From assembly GCF_025152745.1 (NCBI RefSeq), contig NZ_CP104040.1, forward strand, positions 1-64,000: 64,000 nt of DNA, read 5' to 3'. The translations under genes were made by a program, and so were the position numbers. This document shows, one piece after another, positions 37,855-47,302 of this stretch. The stretch comes from Rhizobium sp. WSM4643 (GTDB lineage: Bacteria; Pseudomonadota; Alphaproteobacteria; Rhizobiales; Rhizobiaceae). A model generated the notes under the pieces. It saw only the letters and a program-made list of their open reading frames with translations. It did no database searches and had not been told where the DNA came from. Positions within the stretch are counted from its first letter, which is position 1. The number at the start of each line of letters is the position of its first letter.

Positions 37855-40137
37855 TCACCGCGCCTCTGCCCGGCGGGCGGAAAGGGCGGCAACCGCCTGA
37901 ACTTCGGTCAGCAGCCGCACCGGATCGACCGGCTTTACCATGACGCGGTTGGCGCCGTTGAGCAAGACCTGGCGGCGCGATTCGTCGCTCTTGTCGGCGG
38001 TCAGCACGATCACCGGCACCGAGGCAAGATCGAGCCGCCGTTCATGGCCGCGCAGGCGTCCCAGCATTTCGATGCCGTTACCACCAGGCATCGAGAGGTC
38101 GCTGATGATGATGTCGGGCCGGGCATTCGCCTCGCAGAGCGCGTAGTCGAGCAGGGCCTCGAAATCTTCGACATGGCGCACCTTATGTCCGCCTTTTTCC
38201 AGGACGACGCGGACCAGCATGGCATTGATCGGGTCGTCCTCGCCGAGCAGGATGCTGAGCCCGCTGGCGGCAACAAATGTCTCCGCCACCGAAAGGCCGA
38301 AGCCCGGCTGGTTGTCGTTCAGCGCGTCGCGTTTCTCCATGCCGCGCATGCGCCCGCGCAGCACGTCGATCAGCGACTGCTCGCGCAGGGGGCGGATGAG
38401 CCAGGCGTCGAAAAGGTCGAGCGGATGGGCGCTACGCTCTTCCGGATTGACGAGCAGCACCTTGCGCAGGCCAAGCGCGGCGATTTCGGCGCGATCGGCA
38501 AGATGGGCGGAAAATTCCGCCGACATCCGGTGGTCGATGATGATATCGGTCGGCCGCCGTCCGCCCTTTGCCAAGCCGAGCAGCGTTGCCCGCGCCGTCT
38601 CGCCGTCGCCGACGAGATGGCAGAGGCCGCCGAGCGTGGTGATCGTCTCGGCAATGGCTGTGCGCGCCGCACCGGCTGGGGCCAGCAGCACGACACTGTT
38701 GCCGGCAAGCAGCGTGTTTCGCCGGTCGGGGCGCTCGCTGCCGATATCGACAGGGAAGCGGATGGTGAATTCGCTGCCTTTACCCTTTTCGCTGGCAACC
38801 GTCAGCGCGCCGTTAAATTCGCGCATGATGCGGGCGGAGATGGCAAGGCCGAGCCCGGTCCCGCTGCTCTTGTCGGCAACACTCCCACCTTGCTCGAACT
38901 CGCCGAAGACGCGCGCCTGCTCCTCCGTCGTCATGCCGGGACCGCTATCGGTGACGGTGATCAAAATATCGCCGGGGTCGAGCGATACGCGGATGAAGAC
39001 GCCGCCGACCTGGGTGAATTTCACCGCATTGCCGATGACGTTGAAGAGGACCTGACGCAGCCGCGCCGGGTCGAAGTTCATATTTTCGGGCACGTCGGAC
39101 GACACTGTGGCGCCGATCTCGATACCCTTTTCATGCGCCCGGTGGGCGAGCATCTCGACGACGCTTTCCAGAAGCTTGCGCAACGATTCCGAGCGCGGGT
39201 GCAGCGCGAAACGGCCGACCTCGATGGTGGAGAAGTCGAGCAGGTCCTCGACGAGTTGCGTCAGCGCATGGCCGGACTGGCGGATGTTCGCGAGATAGTT
39301 CTGCTGTTCCTGCGTCAGCCGCGTCTCAGCGATCAGATGCGTCATGCCGAGGATGCCGGAAAGCGGCGTGCGCACCTCGTGGCTGACAGTGGCAAGCAAC
39401 CTCGATTTGGCGGCGCTGTTATATTCGGCTTTTTGCCGGGCCTCTTCGCGACCCTGCGCGATGAGCCGCTCGTCGGTCACGTCGCGGGCAACGCTCTGCA
39501 ACAGCAGGCGGCCATTTGCCGGGTCGCGGGTGACGACGTCGCGCCAGAGGAAGATGCGCTGGCCCTCCGGTGTCGAGATCTCGACATCGTAGCAGTGCGG
39601 TATCGGGCCGGGGCGGAAGGCAAGCCCGATCTCCTCGCAGGTTTTTCCTTCCGGACGCAGCCGCCCGCTCAGGCGGCGAAAAGTATCGTTGGCGGAGATG
39701 ATGCACCGGTCCATGGTCCGGCTGACCGTGATGTCGCCGAGCACGTCGTGCACGTCGGCAAACAGCTTTGCGCCAGCGTTCCAATCCTGCAGGGATTTGC
39801 CGGGGCCCTGCCCGGCCTTGCGCGGCCGAACCATCAGCAGGGCATAACCGGCAATGACGGCAAGGCCAAGAACGACAAGGCCGCCCGAAAGAAGCAACGG
39901 ATCGCCGGCATGGGCAAGCAGCATCAGGATCGTTGCGGCAAGAAGGCCGGCGCCGCCCAGCCAGTAGAACAGCAGCCGCCTTGTCGGTGCGGTTCCCCTC
40001 TGACGATCATCGGCTCCCTGAGGTGTCGATGCGCCGGGTCGTGAGGAAGGGGCCTCCATCCGCTTCTCATGCGGCTTGGCGGCGGGTCCACCGAAGGCGG
40101 CGGACAATCTTTCCTGCAACTGTCCCAGGTTCTGCAT
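37855..40137 (-). CDS. Hybrid sensor histidine kinase/response regulator
   Basis: 760-residue two-component protein. Order: basic N-terminus, two membrane helices (about 54-74 and 81-102), a PAS-like domain (about 125-220), HisKA with His253 (SHEVRTPLSG), HATPase with DSGPGM and GTGLGLAI, then a degenerate receiver (about 490-605) and a canonical receiver with GEDDPINAM and IIISDLSMPGGNG. The first receiver has IIIDHRM but lacks the acidic pair and has Arg in place of the conserved Lys (LIRPLR). Stimulus and output are unknown; no separate regulator gene is adjacent. Confidence 0.9.
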   Translation of the reverse strand: MQNLGQLQERLSAAFGGPAAKPHEKRMEAPSSRPGASTPQGADDRQRGTAPTRRLLFYWLGGAGLLAATILMLLAHAGDPLLLSGGLVVLGLAVIAGYALLMVRPRKAGQGPGKSLQDWNAGAKLFADVHDVLGDITVSRTMDRCIISANDTFRRLSGRLRPEGKTCEEIGLAFRPGPIPHCYDVEISTPEGQRIFLWRDVVTRDPANGRLLLQSVARDVTDERLIAQGREEARQKAEYNSAAKSRLLATVSHEVRTPLSGILGMTHLIAETRLTQEQQNYLANIRQSGHALTQLVEDLLDFSTIEVGRFALHPRSESLRKLLESVVEMLAHRAHEKGIEIGATVSSDVPENMNFDPARLRQVLFNVIGNAVKFTQVGGVFIRVSLDPGDILITVTDSGPGMTTEEQARVFGEFEQGGSVADKSSGTGLGLAISARIMREFNGALTVASEKGKGSEFTIRFPVDIGSERPDRRNTLLAGNSVVLLAPAGAARTAIAETITTLGGLCHLVGDGETARATLLGLAKGGRRPTDIIIDHRMSAEFSAHLADRAEIAALGLRKVLLVNPEERSAHPLDLFDAWLIRPLREQSLIDVLRGRMRGMEKRDALNDNQPGFGLSVAETFVAASGLSILLGEDDPINAMLVRVVLEKGGHKVRHVEDFEALLDYALCEANARPDIIISDLSMPGGNGIEMLGRLRGHERRLDLASVPVIVLTADKSDESRRQVLLNGANRVMVKPVDPVRLLTEVQAVAALSARRAEAR

Positions 40138-40192
40138 GCTATCTGGATAACATGAGGCCCGTTCCGAATGCCTTCAGGATTTCGATAAGATT

Positions 40193-40696
40193 TTAGCGGC
40201 CGGCCTTTTTTGGCAGCAGCAGCTCGTCGAGAATGACACAACCGGCGCCGATGGTGATGAAACTGTCGGCGAGATTGAAGACCGCGAAGGACCAGCTCTC
40301 GGTGTAGAAAAGAATGTAATCGATCACATGTCCATAGGCGAAGCGGTCGACGAGGTTGCCGATCGCGCCTGCGATGATCAGCGCATAACCGAGATGAGCG
40401 ATCCAGCGGTCCTTCGCCGTGCGGTGCCACAGCCAGATGACGAAGGCGACGATGACGAGCCGCATGCCGACGATGAACCAGCCGTCCATGCCAGACAGCA
40501 TCGAAAAGGCGACGCCGAGATTGTAGGTGCGGTAGAGCGCCAGCATCGGAATAACCGGCACCGCCTCCTGCAGCGGCAGGTAATGATCAACGGTGATCTT
40601 GACGACCTGGTCGATGAGAACGGCGACGACGATGAAGAAGAGGATCGGTGCCGGCCGCGAAAACAGCGCGGAGCGTGCATGCGTCTGTTCGGTCAT
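40193..40696 (-). CDS. lspA: Lipoprotein signal peptidase (signal peptidase II)
   Basis: 167-residue inner-membrane aspartyl protease that removes lipoprotein signal peptides. Four hydrophobic segments are visible, and the catalytic aspartates lie in [18 protein letters not shown] and [12 protein letters not shown]. Its start overlaps the end of the upstream RNA methyltransferase by four bases. It prepares substrates for Lnt, encoded at 13362. Confidence 0.96.
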   Translation of the reverse strand: MTEQTHARSALFSRPAPILFFIVVAVLIDQVVKITVDHYLPLQEAVPVIPMLALYRTYNLGVAFSMLSGMDGWFIVGMRLVIVAFVIWLWHRTAKDRWIAHLGYALIIAGAIGNLVDRFAYGHVIDYILFYTESWSFAVFNLADSFITIGAGCVILDELLLPKKAGR

Positions 40697-41553
40697 TTGC
40701 CCTCGGCAAGTGAGAGGAGATGGCGGCGCGCCTCGAAAAGCATGACGGCGGTGGCGACGGCGAGGTTCAGCGAATCGGCGCGGCCCTGCTGCGGAATGCG
40801 GGCAAGCGCGTCGGCCTCCCTGGCCAACTGCTCGGGCAGGCCGGATTGTTCGTTGCCCATCAGGAGCACGACCGGCTTTTTCCGGTAGTCGATCGTCCGG
40901 TAATCGACCGCGCCGGCAAGATGCGTCGCGACGACGGAAACGCCGGCCGATTTCCGCCAGGCGATGAATTCCTCAGGTGTCGCCCGCGCGACCGGAACGG
41001 CAAAGACCGAGCCCATGGTGGCCCGCACGGTTTCGAGCGAAAAAGGATCGGTCGTTTCTCCTAGAAGAATGATGCCGGAAGCGCCGGCCGCATCGGCCGT
41101 GCGGATGATGGTGCCGAGATTGCCGGGGTCACGCACCCGGTCGAGCGCCACCCATGTCTCGCCATCCCTTGGCCGGATACCCTTGAGCGGTGTCCAGCGC
41201 TGCTCGAAGATGCCGACGACCATTTGCGGATTGTCGCGGCGGGTGATCGAGGCGATCACTTTTTCGCTGACTTCGAGCACCAGCCCGCCCGAGGCGACGG
41301 TCCTTGCCGCCATCTGCTCGACCAGCGGCTTGCCTTTGGCGGCCTTGGCATAGACCAGCGTGCGGATCGCCCAGCCGAGTTCGATCGCATCGATGACGAG
41401 CTTCAGCCCTTCGGCGAGGAAAGTGCCGCTTTCCTCGCGCGACTTCTTGTTCGTCAGCGCCTTGATGTCCTTGATGATCGGATTGGCAAGCGAGGTGACT
41501 TCCTTCACCTGTCCGACCCTGCGCGGCCCCTGATCGTGGAAGTCCTTGCTCAT
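40693..41553 (-). CDS. TrmH/SpoU-family RNA 2'-O-methyltransferase
   Basis: 286-residue SPOUT methyltransferase. An N-terminal substrate-binding domain ([13 protein letters not shown]) is followed by the knotted catalytic domain with [31 protein letters not shown] and the C-terminal [14 protein letters not shown]. Likely modifies 23S rRNA or tRNA ribose; the exact site is unknown. The start at 41553 overlaps the previous gene's stop (ATGA); upstream extension of the frame is spurious. Confidence 0.92.
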   Translation of the reverse strand: MSKDFHDQGPRRVGQVKEVTSLANPIIKDIKALTNKKSREESGTFLAEGLKLVIDAIELGWAIRTLVYAKAAKGKPLVEQMAARTVASGGLVLEVSEKVIASITRRDNPQMVVGIFEQRWTPLKGIRPRDGETWVALDRVRDPGNLGTIIRTADAAGASGIILLGETTDPFSLETVRATMGSVFAVPVARATPEEFIAWRKSAGVSVVATHLAGAVDYRTIDYRKKPVVLLMGNEQSGLPEQLAREADALARIPQQGRADSLNLAVATAVMLFEARRHLLSLAEGK

Positions 41554-42662
41554 TTCGGCACCCAGCGGGAAAAGAGGGAGGTGGAAAGCGCGCGGCCCTG
41601 CGTCCTGCCGTCGGTGCCGGCTTCGCGAATCACCAGCTCGCCGGATTCGACCACGCCGCCGGCGCCGCGCATCGTCTCGCGCATCAACTCGTGGATCGAA
41701 TAGAAGCTGGCGCGGATCGAATAGGCCGTCAGCACCAGGCCCACTGCCTTTGGCGACAGGATCTCGCGGCAGACATCGAGCATCAATGGCAGATGCTCGA
41801 AGAGGTGCCAGACTTCGCCATTGGGGCCGCGGCCGAATTTCGGCGGGTCGGTGAGAATGATATCGTACTGGCTGCCGCGGCGTTCTTCGCGCAGGATGAA
41901 TTTCATCGCATCCTCGCAGATCCAGCGGATCGGCAGTTTCTCCATGCGCCCGAGCGCCTGGTTTTCCCTTGCCCAGCCGATCGCCTTCTTCGAGGCGTCG
42001 ACATGGGTGACCTCGGCGCCGGCTGCGGCGGCGACAAGCGAGGCGACGCCGGTATAACCGAAGAGATTCAGCACCTTCAGCGGCCGGCCGGCCTTTTCGG
42101 CCTGCTCCTTCATCCAGCTCCAGTGGACGATCTGCTCGGGAAAGACGCCGACATGACGGAAGGAGGTGAAGCGACCGAGGAAATCGACGCCGAGCAGATT
42201 GAGCGGCCAGGTCTCGCCGAGCGCCTCTTTCGGGAAGCGCCAGCGGCCCGTGCCTTCCTCGTCGGTGTCGCCGGTGAAGACGGCATCGACCTTTTCCCAG
42301 ACTTGGGGCGCCAGCGAAGGCCGCCACAGCGCTTGGGCCTCGGGGCGGATGATGCGGTAGGGGCCGTATTGCTCGAGCTTTTCGCCGTTGCCGCTGTCGA
42401 TCAGGTGGAAGTCGCCGGCCCCGAGCGATTCGAGGATGACGGGCACGCGCTCCGTCGGACGCTCGCCGCTGCGTGTCATCAGGGGACGCACAACGGCGGC
42501 AGGCACAGCAGCCTCGCGCACCGCCTCGCGGGTTGCCGCGGGCCGCGCGACCGGCTTTGGCGGCCGGCGTGCCTGATCGTCCCTGCGGCTTTCACCGGAA
42601 GGACCTGATGTTTTCTTCTGGCCCGGCCGGCCTTCTCTTTGTTTCAACGTGCTCTTCCGCAT
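41550..42662 (-). CDS. Class I SAM-dependent rRNA methyltransferase (RlmI-like)
   Basis: 370-residue methyltransferase with a long basic, proline-rich N-terminus (about residues 1-70) and a Rossmann core with VLNLFGYTGVASLVAAAAGA and ILTDPPKFGRG. Related to enzymes making m5C in 23S rRNA (COG1092). The N-terminal extension could be partly over-called: a second ATG (MTRSGERPTERV) lies around residue 62. It is the first gene of an overlapping trio with the SPOUT methyltransferase and lspA. A repeat copy sits just upstream. Confidence 0.85.
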   Translation of the reverse strand: MRKSTLKQREGRPGQKKTSGPSGESRRDDQARRPPKPVARPAATREAVREAAVPAAVVRPLMTRSGERPTERVPVILESLGAGDFHLIDSGNGEKLEQYGPYRIIRPEAQALWRPSLAPQVWEKVDAVFTGDTDEEGTGRWRFPKEALGETWPLNLLGVDFLGRFTSFRHVGVFPEQIVHWSWMKEQAEKAGRPLKVLNLFGYTGVASLVAAAAGAEVTHVDASKKAIGWARENQALGRMEKLPIRWICEDAMKFILREERRGSQYDIILTDPPKFGRGPNGEVWHLFEHLPLMLDVCREILSPKAVGLVLTAYSIRASFYSIHELMRETMRGAGGVVESGELVIREAGTDGRTQGRALSTSLFSRWVPK

Positions 42663-42697
42663 CTCTGTCGGGGTGGCTTATCGGCTTTGCGTCCGCC

Positions 42698-42755
42698 ACA
42701 GCGCCGTGCGTCTTTTGAGACGCGCAAAGGACGCTGCAGCACTTGAATTATGCAG
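42698..42755. repeat. Palindromic spacer repeat (ACAGCGCCGTGCG class), shortened copy
   Basis: ACAGCGCCGTGCGTCTTTTGAGACGCGCA followed by ACGCTGCAGCAC, nearly identical to the first half of the complete element at 55428-55532, ending in ATTATGCAG. The central part of the second palindrome is missing, as if deleted. It lies between the NUDIX gene and the methyltransferase gene. Confidence 0.75.
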
Positions 42756-42832
42756 TAGCGCAGAAAACCGTGCCGGATCAACTGCGCAGCCGACCTGGCC
42801 CGGGCAAACGACAGGGTCACTCGGCGCGGCGC

Positions 42833-43423
42833 CTATTTCAAGCCCTCGAAGGTCTGTGTGCGAAGCCAGCTTTCCGCCGCATAGAGCGCTGCGACATGCA
42901 TCGATTGCATGATGACGGCGCCGGACTGCAGGTCGCTCAGGATGGCAGCAAGATCCGCAAACAGCAGGTCGACCTTCTCGCCGGGGTCGAATGCCGGTTC
43001 GCCGACCTTGCTCAGGCCGAGCGCCAGCCAGCTCGTCACCACATTGCTGTGGTTGGCGGCATTCGGATAGGAGGTGAGCAGCTTGACGAAGGTGGAGGCT
43101 TCATAGCCGGTCTCTTGCCGCAGCTCGCGCCGTGCCGCCGCCATTGCCGCATCGCCGGTCTTGCTATCGCCGGGTTCGACGCCGCCGGCGACGAGACCGG
43201 CCACGATCTCGCCGCGGCCGTGCCGGTATTCCCGCGTCAGCAGCACGCGCCCGTCGGGCATCAGCGGAATGACGTTGATCCAGTCAGGATAATCGAGCAC
43301 ATGGAATGGCGCGATGACGGTTCCATCGGCAGTGACGCAATCGTCGCTCCGGACCCGGATCCAGCGATCTTCATAGGTGATGCGGCTTGCCGTCACGCTC
43401 CACGGCTTCAGTTCGTCGTTCAT
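42833..43423 (-). CDS. NUDIX hydrolase
   Basis: 196-residue NUDIX protein cleaving nucleoside diphosphate derivatives (ADP-ribose-type enzymes are the closest group). The Nudix box is seen from GLVAGGVEPGD through AARRELRQETGYEA, with the core REXXEE form as RRELRQETG. The frame opens at 43498; MNDELKPWSVTASRI at 43423 is the preferred start. Single gene, divergent from the CoxG-like gene. Confidence 0.9.
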   Translation of the reverse strand: MNDELKPWSVTASRITYEDRWIRVRSDDCVTADGTVIAPFHVLDYPDWINVIPLMPDGRVLLTREYRHGRGEIVAGLVAGGVEPGDSKTGDAAMAAARRELRQETGYEASTFVKLLTSYPNAANHSNVVTSWLALGLSKVGEPAFDPGEKVDLLFADLAAILSDLQSGAVIMQSMHVAALYAAESWLRTQTFEGLK

Positions 43424-43548
43424 CGGCCCATCCCCTATGTGTGTCAAATATGTGCCAGGTCGGAGCCCGGCAGATAACATTCCGTCCCGCCTTGGCAAAG
43501 CGCTTTCCCGCTGGGATAAGATGAACCGATCGGAGATGGGGCTATCGA

Positions 43549-44004
43549 ATGGATTTCACCGGCGAAGAACGCATCGCCGCGCCGCGGGACGTCGTCTGGG
43601 CAGCGCTCAACGATCCCGAGATCATGCGCGGTTGCATCCCAGGTTGTCAGAGCATCGAGCGGCTGTCGCCGAGCGCTTTCGAGGCGACGATCAAGGTCAA
43701 GTTCAGCCTGCTGTCTGCCACCTTTCATGGGCTGCTGACGCTTTCCAATGTGGATGCGCCGAAGAGCTACACGTTGTCGGCCGAAGGCAAGGGCGGTCTT
43801 GCCGGCTTCGCCAGGGGCAGCGCCGATGTCGTGCTCGAGGAAAGGGGTGCCGAGACCATACTGCAGTACCGGTCGAAGGCCGAACTCGGTGGCAGGCTCG
43901 CCCAGCTCGGTGCCCGCCTGCTCGATTCGACCTCGAAGAAGCTCGCCGAAGGGTTCTTTTCGGATTTCAATGCCGCTGTCGTCGCGAAGATGGCGGCCGG
44001 TTAG
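43549..44004 (+). CDS. CoxG-like SRPBCC-domain protein
   Basis: 151-residue START/SRPBCC fold protein of the carbon monoxide dehydrogenase subunit G family: MDFTGEERIAAPRDVVWAAL, then PGCQSIERLS and the late GGRLAQLGARLLDSTSKKLA. CoxG anchors CODH in carboxydotrophs, but no coxMSL genes are nearby, so a role in CO oxidation is not supported here. Hydrophobic ligand binding is likely. Confidence 0.88.
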   Translation: MDFTGEERIAAPRDVVWAALNDPEIMRGCIPGCQSIERLSPSAFEATIKVKFSLLSATFHGLLTLSNVDAPKSYTLSAEGKGGLAGFARGSADVVLEERGAETILQYRSKAELGGRLAQLGARLLDSTSKKLAEGFFSDFNAAVVAKMAAG

Positions 44005-44041
44005 GCTTGGCGCGGGCTGAGGGTTTGTTTAAATCGACGTC

Positions 44042-44476
44042 ATGACGTGGACCATCAGGCCGCCGCGGGCGGAAGACCAGGAAATGCTCGCGGAGATTTA
44101 TCTTTCCGTGCGCCGCGAAACATTCGTCTGGGTCGATCCCGGCAAGTTCTATCGCGAGGATTTCGCCGTCCATACGAATGGCGAGACGGTCTTCGTCTGC
44201 GCGCATGAAAACGGCAGCGTCGCCGGCTTCCTGTCGCTCTGGCCGGAAGACGATTTCATCCACATGCTCTATATCAGTCCTGAATTCCAGGGGCAGGGCG
44301 CTGGCACGGCGCTGCTGCACGCCCTGCCGGAATGGCCGCAACACCGGTACAGGCTGAAATGCCTGGTGAAGAACCGGCGGGCAAAGGCGTTCTACCTTTC
44401 CCACGGGTTCCAGGTGACCGGCAACGGCGCCTCGCCGGAGGGTGACTATGAGGAATTGAGCTTTTTTCCGGTTTGA
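44042..44476 (+). CDS. GNAT-family N-acetyltransferase
   Basis: 144-residue GNAT protein with the acetyl-CoA loop near ISPEFQGQGAGTALLHAL and the ending KAFYLSHGFQVTG. Substrate unknown. It begins 37 bases after the CoxG-like gene on the same strand, so the two may be co-transcribed. Confidence 0.88.
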   Translation: MTWTIRPPRAEDQEMLAEIYLSVRRETFVWVDPGKFYREDFAVHTNGETVFVCAHENGSVAGFLSLWPEDDFIHMLYISPEFQGQGAGTALLHALPEWPQHRYRLKCLVKNRRAKAFYLSHGFQVTGNGASPEGDYEELSFFPV

Positions 44477-44515
44477 GACGCCGCCAAAACTGGCCGTCGA
44501 CATGCCAATCCGGCT

Positions 44516-44848
44516 TTACCGCGCCGGCAGCTGCCCGGCGATTTCCTCGGCACGGTTTTTGTGGCGGTCGGCCTCGCCTTGCCAGCGAATGGCTTCCTTG
44601 GCCTCGGTGCGGGCGCGTTTGCGGTGTTTGCCCTGGCTGAACCAGGTGGCGGCCGCACCGATCAGCATGCCTGTGATCAGCGCGATGAACAGGAAGACGA
44701 AGAAGGGCGCGGAAACTGCAAGCACTTGGTCTTCGGGCCGGAACGGATTGAAGGCGAGCGTGACGCTCTGCCGGTTGGCGACGCAAAAGACGATGAGGAT
44801 GACGCCGAGCGGCAGCAGAATCAACAGGTTGACGATCTTCTTGGCCAT
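44516..44848 (-). CDS. LapA-domain (DUF1049) membrane protein
   Basis: 110 residues with two membrane helices (about 5-22 and 42-64) separated by the LapA-type sequence NRQSVTLAFNPF, then a charged coiled-coil tail (KHRKRARTEAKEAIR). E. coli LapA/LapB tune LpxC turnover and LPS level, and this small protein may have a related envelope role. MAKKIVNLLILLPLG at 44848 is preferred over the longer frame. It lies downstream of ihfB, separated by a spacer repeat. Confidence 0.85.
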   Translation of the reverse strand: MAKKIVNLLILLPLGVILIVFCVANRQSVTLAFNPFRPEDQVLAVSAPFFVFLFIALITGMLIGAAATWFSQGKHRKRARTEAKEAIRWQGEADRHKNRAEEIAGQLPAR

Positions 44849-45001
44849 TTGAGGTCTCCACGCGGCAGATTGCGCCGGTCTTTTTTCAGGGCGCGTTTCG
44901 TCCTTACTGCGCCGCGCATCTTTGTGAGAGGCGTAAAATACGATGCGTCGCCAGAATAGGAAAACGGCCCTCGAGTTCAAGTGCGGTTTTGCCGCAGGCG
45001 G

Positions 45002-45106
45002 CTAAAGCGCGTCGCAATCTTTCAGATTTGCTCCGCACGCTTTAGGTCTTTATGTCGATGCATGTCGTTATCGCAAATCCGCTGCACACTTTTGCGCGAC
45101 ATGCTT
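45002..45106. repeat. RIME-like two-palindrome spacer repeat
   Basis: About 105 bp made of two hairpins: CTAAAGCG...CGCACGCTTTAG (45002-45045) and GCATGTCG (45060-45067) with CGACATGC (45097-45104), the latter with inner ATCGCAAA and TTTTGCG arms. Size and two-palindrome form match the rhizobial intergenic mosaic element RIME1. It sits between ihfB and the LapA-domain gene. Confidence 0.75.
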
Positions 45107-45116
45107 GAGCAACTGC

Positions 45117-45416
45117 TCAATCCTCTTCGTCGGCCTGGCCGGGATTGAGCCGCTCGCGCAGTTCCTTGCCGGTCTTGAAGAAGGGAACCCACTTCTCCTC
45201 GACGAAGACGGTATCGCCGGTCCGCGGGTTGCGGCCGGAGCGGGAAGGGCGGTTCTTGACCGAAAAGGCGCCAAAGCCGCGCAATTCGACACGGTTGCCC
45301 GCAGCCAGTGCATCCGTGATCTCGTCGAGAACCGCGTTGACGATATTCTCGACGTCGCGATGATAGAGATGCGGGTTGCGTGCCGCAACAATCTGCACCA
45401 ATTCGGACTTGATCAC
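45117..45416 (-). CDS. ihfB: Integration host factor subunit beta
   Basis: 99-residue DNA-bending protein of the HU/IHF family: [30 protein letters not shown] and the arm [19 protein letters not shown] bends DNA for sigma-54 promoters, replication and recombination, so its presence near rpoN is fitting. It lies 29 bases after sppA on the same strand, a conserved sppA-ihfB pair. Confidence 0.95.
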   Translation of the reverse strand: MIKSELVQIVAARNPHLYHRDVENIVNAVLDEITDALAAGNRVELRGFGAFSVKNRPSRSGRNPRTGDTVFVEEKWVPFFKTGKELRERLNPGQADEED

Positions 45417-45445
45417 ATTCGCCCCCTTAAATTATTGATTTCTTA

Positions 45446-46396
45446 TCAATCGTGGCCAACCTGCCAAACTGAAAGCAGCCCGTCAAGAAGCAACTTTGGG
45501 GGCAGGATTCCATTGATATCCTGGGTTTTCATGACATCATCATAACCGAAGATCGTAATCAACCGCGAAACAGCCCCAGCGAGCAGAAAGGGCGTATTGC
45601 TCTTCTTGTCCCAGTCCACCATCGGCAGTTCGCTGTCGACGCCGCGCGACTTCAGATAGGCGCGAATCTCAGCCTCGCCGCCAATTGCATCGACGAGTTT
45701 CACCTTCAGCGCCTGGCGGCCGGTATAGATCGTTCCGTCGGCCAGTTTCAGCACCTCGTCGCGCGGCAGCTTGCGCCGGTCGGCAACCAGGTCGACGAAC
45801 CAGTTATAGCTGTCGACCACCATGCTGCGGATCATCGCCTTGGCCTCTTCGCTCGCCTCGTGGAAGGGCGAGGGCTCTGCCTTCAGCGGCGAAGACTTGA
45901 TCTCCTGCAGCGAGACGCCGATCTTGTCGAGCAGCGGCTGGATCTGCGGATACTGGAAGATGACGCCGATCGAGCCGGTGATCGAGCTGTCGCCGGCAAT
46001 GATCGTATCGCCGGCGGTGGCGATCATGTATCCGGCGGAGGCGGCAAGCGTGCGCACGTCGGAGACGACAGGCTTCTTGGCCGATATCGCACGGATCGCC
46101 TTGAAGATTTTTTCGCCGCCATAGGTCGTGCCGCCGGGCGAGGAGATCGAAATCACCGCCGCCTTCACCTGGTCGTTGGTCTCGACCTTCTTCAGCCGCT
46201 CCAGAAGCTCGTCGTCATCGACGATCAGCCCGGATATCGTCACATGGGCGATATGCGGGCGCTGCGTCCCGGCATCGCCGAGGGCAAAGTGGTAGAAGGC
46301 GAAACCAAGTGCCACGATGAGGGCCACCGCGAAGAGGCGCCAGAAGCCGAGCTTGCGGCGCAGCCGCCGGCGATCCGCGATGATCGAACTGTCCAT
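45446..46396 (-). CDS. sppA: Signal peptide peptidase SppA (short form)
   Basis: 316-residue S49 serine peptidase with one N-terminal membrane helix (about 20-38). The catalytic Ser lies in TLAASAGYMIA and the catalytic Lys probably in IKSSPLKAEPSPF, as in the short Bacillus-type SppA; the duplicated domain of the E. coli 67-kDa form is absent. It cleaves leftover signal peptides in the membrane. The frame opens at 46528, but MDSSIIADRRRL at 46396 has a GGAGG site and is preferred. Confidence 0.93.
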   Translation of the reverse strand: MDSSIIADRRRLRRKLGFWRLFAVALIVALGFAFYHFALGDAGTQRPHIAHVTISGLIVDDDELLERLKKVETNDQVKAAVISISSPGGTTYGGEKIFKAIRAISAKKPVVSDVRTLAASAGYMIATAGDTIIAGDSSITGSIGVIFQYPQIQPLLDKIGVSLQEIKSSPLKAEPSPFHEASEEAKAMIRSMVVDSYNWFVDLVADRRKLPRDEVLKLADGTIYTGRQALKVKLVDAIGGEAEIRAYLKSRGVDSELPMVDWDKKSNTPFLLAGAVSRLITIFGYDDVMKTQDINGILPPKLLLDGLLSVWQVGHD

Positions 46397-46621
46397 GGAA
46401 ACCTCCAGCGCTGGCACCGGCTTCGGCATGCCGCCGATCAATCCGGTGAAATAGGGTGGCAGCGGCCCGTACGAATGCCACTTTTGAATGTTTTTCCGTT
46501 GTGTTGCTTGTTGCAGAAAAAATTCCATATTGGCAAGCCAATGTAATAATGCGAAACGAACTGTGATTGGCGGCCCGCTTTGTTATTGAGGCGCGGCGAT
46601 CACCGCACATGGACGAGGCCT

Positions 46622-47287
46622 ATGCTCGATACCCTGAAGAACAACGGACATGCCGCCTATTCAGGGTCCGGCAGGAGCGCCTATGGCGACGCGTTGTTCC
46701 ATTCCGCCCGCGTGCGGCGGCTGAAGATATTGCTGCCGGTGGCGGCCCTCACCATCGCGGCGAGCCTCACGGCGGTGGCGTTGGTCAGCATCTATCTGCC
46801 CGAGAATGTCAAGATGGAAGGCGCCAAGATCGAGAACGGCAAGGTCGTGATGGAAAAGCCGGCGATATCAGGACGCAATTCCGACGGCATCAACTATTCG
46901 ATGCTGGCCGAAAGGGCCCTTCAGGATATCCGCAATCCCAATCTCATCACGCTCGAGACGATTAAGGCCGCCGTGCCGATGAATGACGGCCTGATCGCCC
47001 GCGTCGTCGCCTCGACTGCCGATTACAACCGCGCCACCGACAACCTGCATATGACGGCCCCCTTCACTCTGGTGCTGAGCAGCGGCCTCAATGCGAATTT
47101 CCAGTCCGCGCAGCTCGACATCAAGGGCGGCAACATGCGGAGCGACGACCCCGTCACCATCACCAAGGACAATGCCTCCATTGTTGCGAAGACGCTTCAG
47201 ATAACCGATAAGGGGCGGGTGATCACATTCGAGGGGAATGTTCGAATGAATGTCGATCCATCCACCATCCATAAACAGGGCACTTAA
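46622..47287 (+). CDS. lptC: LPS export protein LptC
   Basis: 221-residue bitopic protein: basic N-terminus, one membrane helix (about 38-60), then a periplasmic beta-jellyroll. It receives LPS from the LptBFG transporter and passes it to LptA. The ATG at 46622 follows GACGAGG; the frame is open from 46580. First gene of lptC-lptA-lptB-rpoN. Confidence 0.88.
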   Translation: MLDTLKNNGHAAYSGSGRSAYGDALFHSARVRRLKILLPVAALTIAASLTAVALVSIYLPENVKMEGAKIENGKVVMEKPAISGRNSDGINYSMLAERALQDIRNPNLITLETIKAAVPMNDGLIARVVASTADYNRATDNLHMTAPFTLVLSSGLNANFQSAQLDIKGGNMRSDDPVTITKDNASIVAKTLQITDKGRVITFEGNVRMNVDPSTIHKQGT

Positions 47288-47302
47288 CCAGCCGGGTCAT
47301 CC

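Noticed and set aside
37813..40044. Antisense frame of 743 codons opposite the hybrid kinase
   Set aside because: Same shadow pattern; the minus-strand kinase has all expected motifs.
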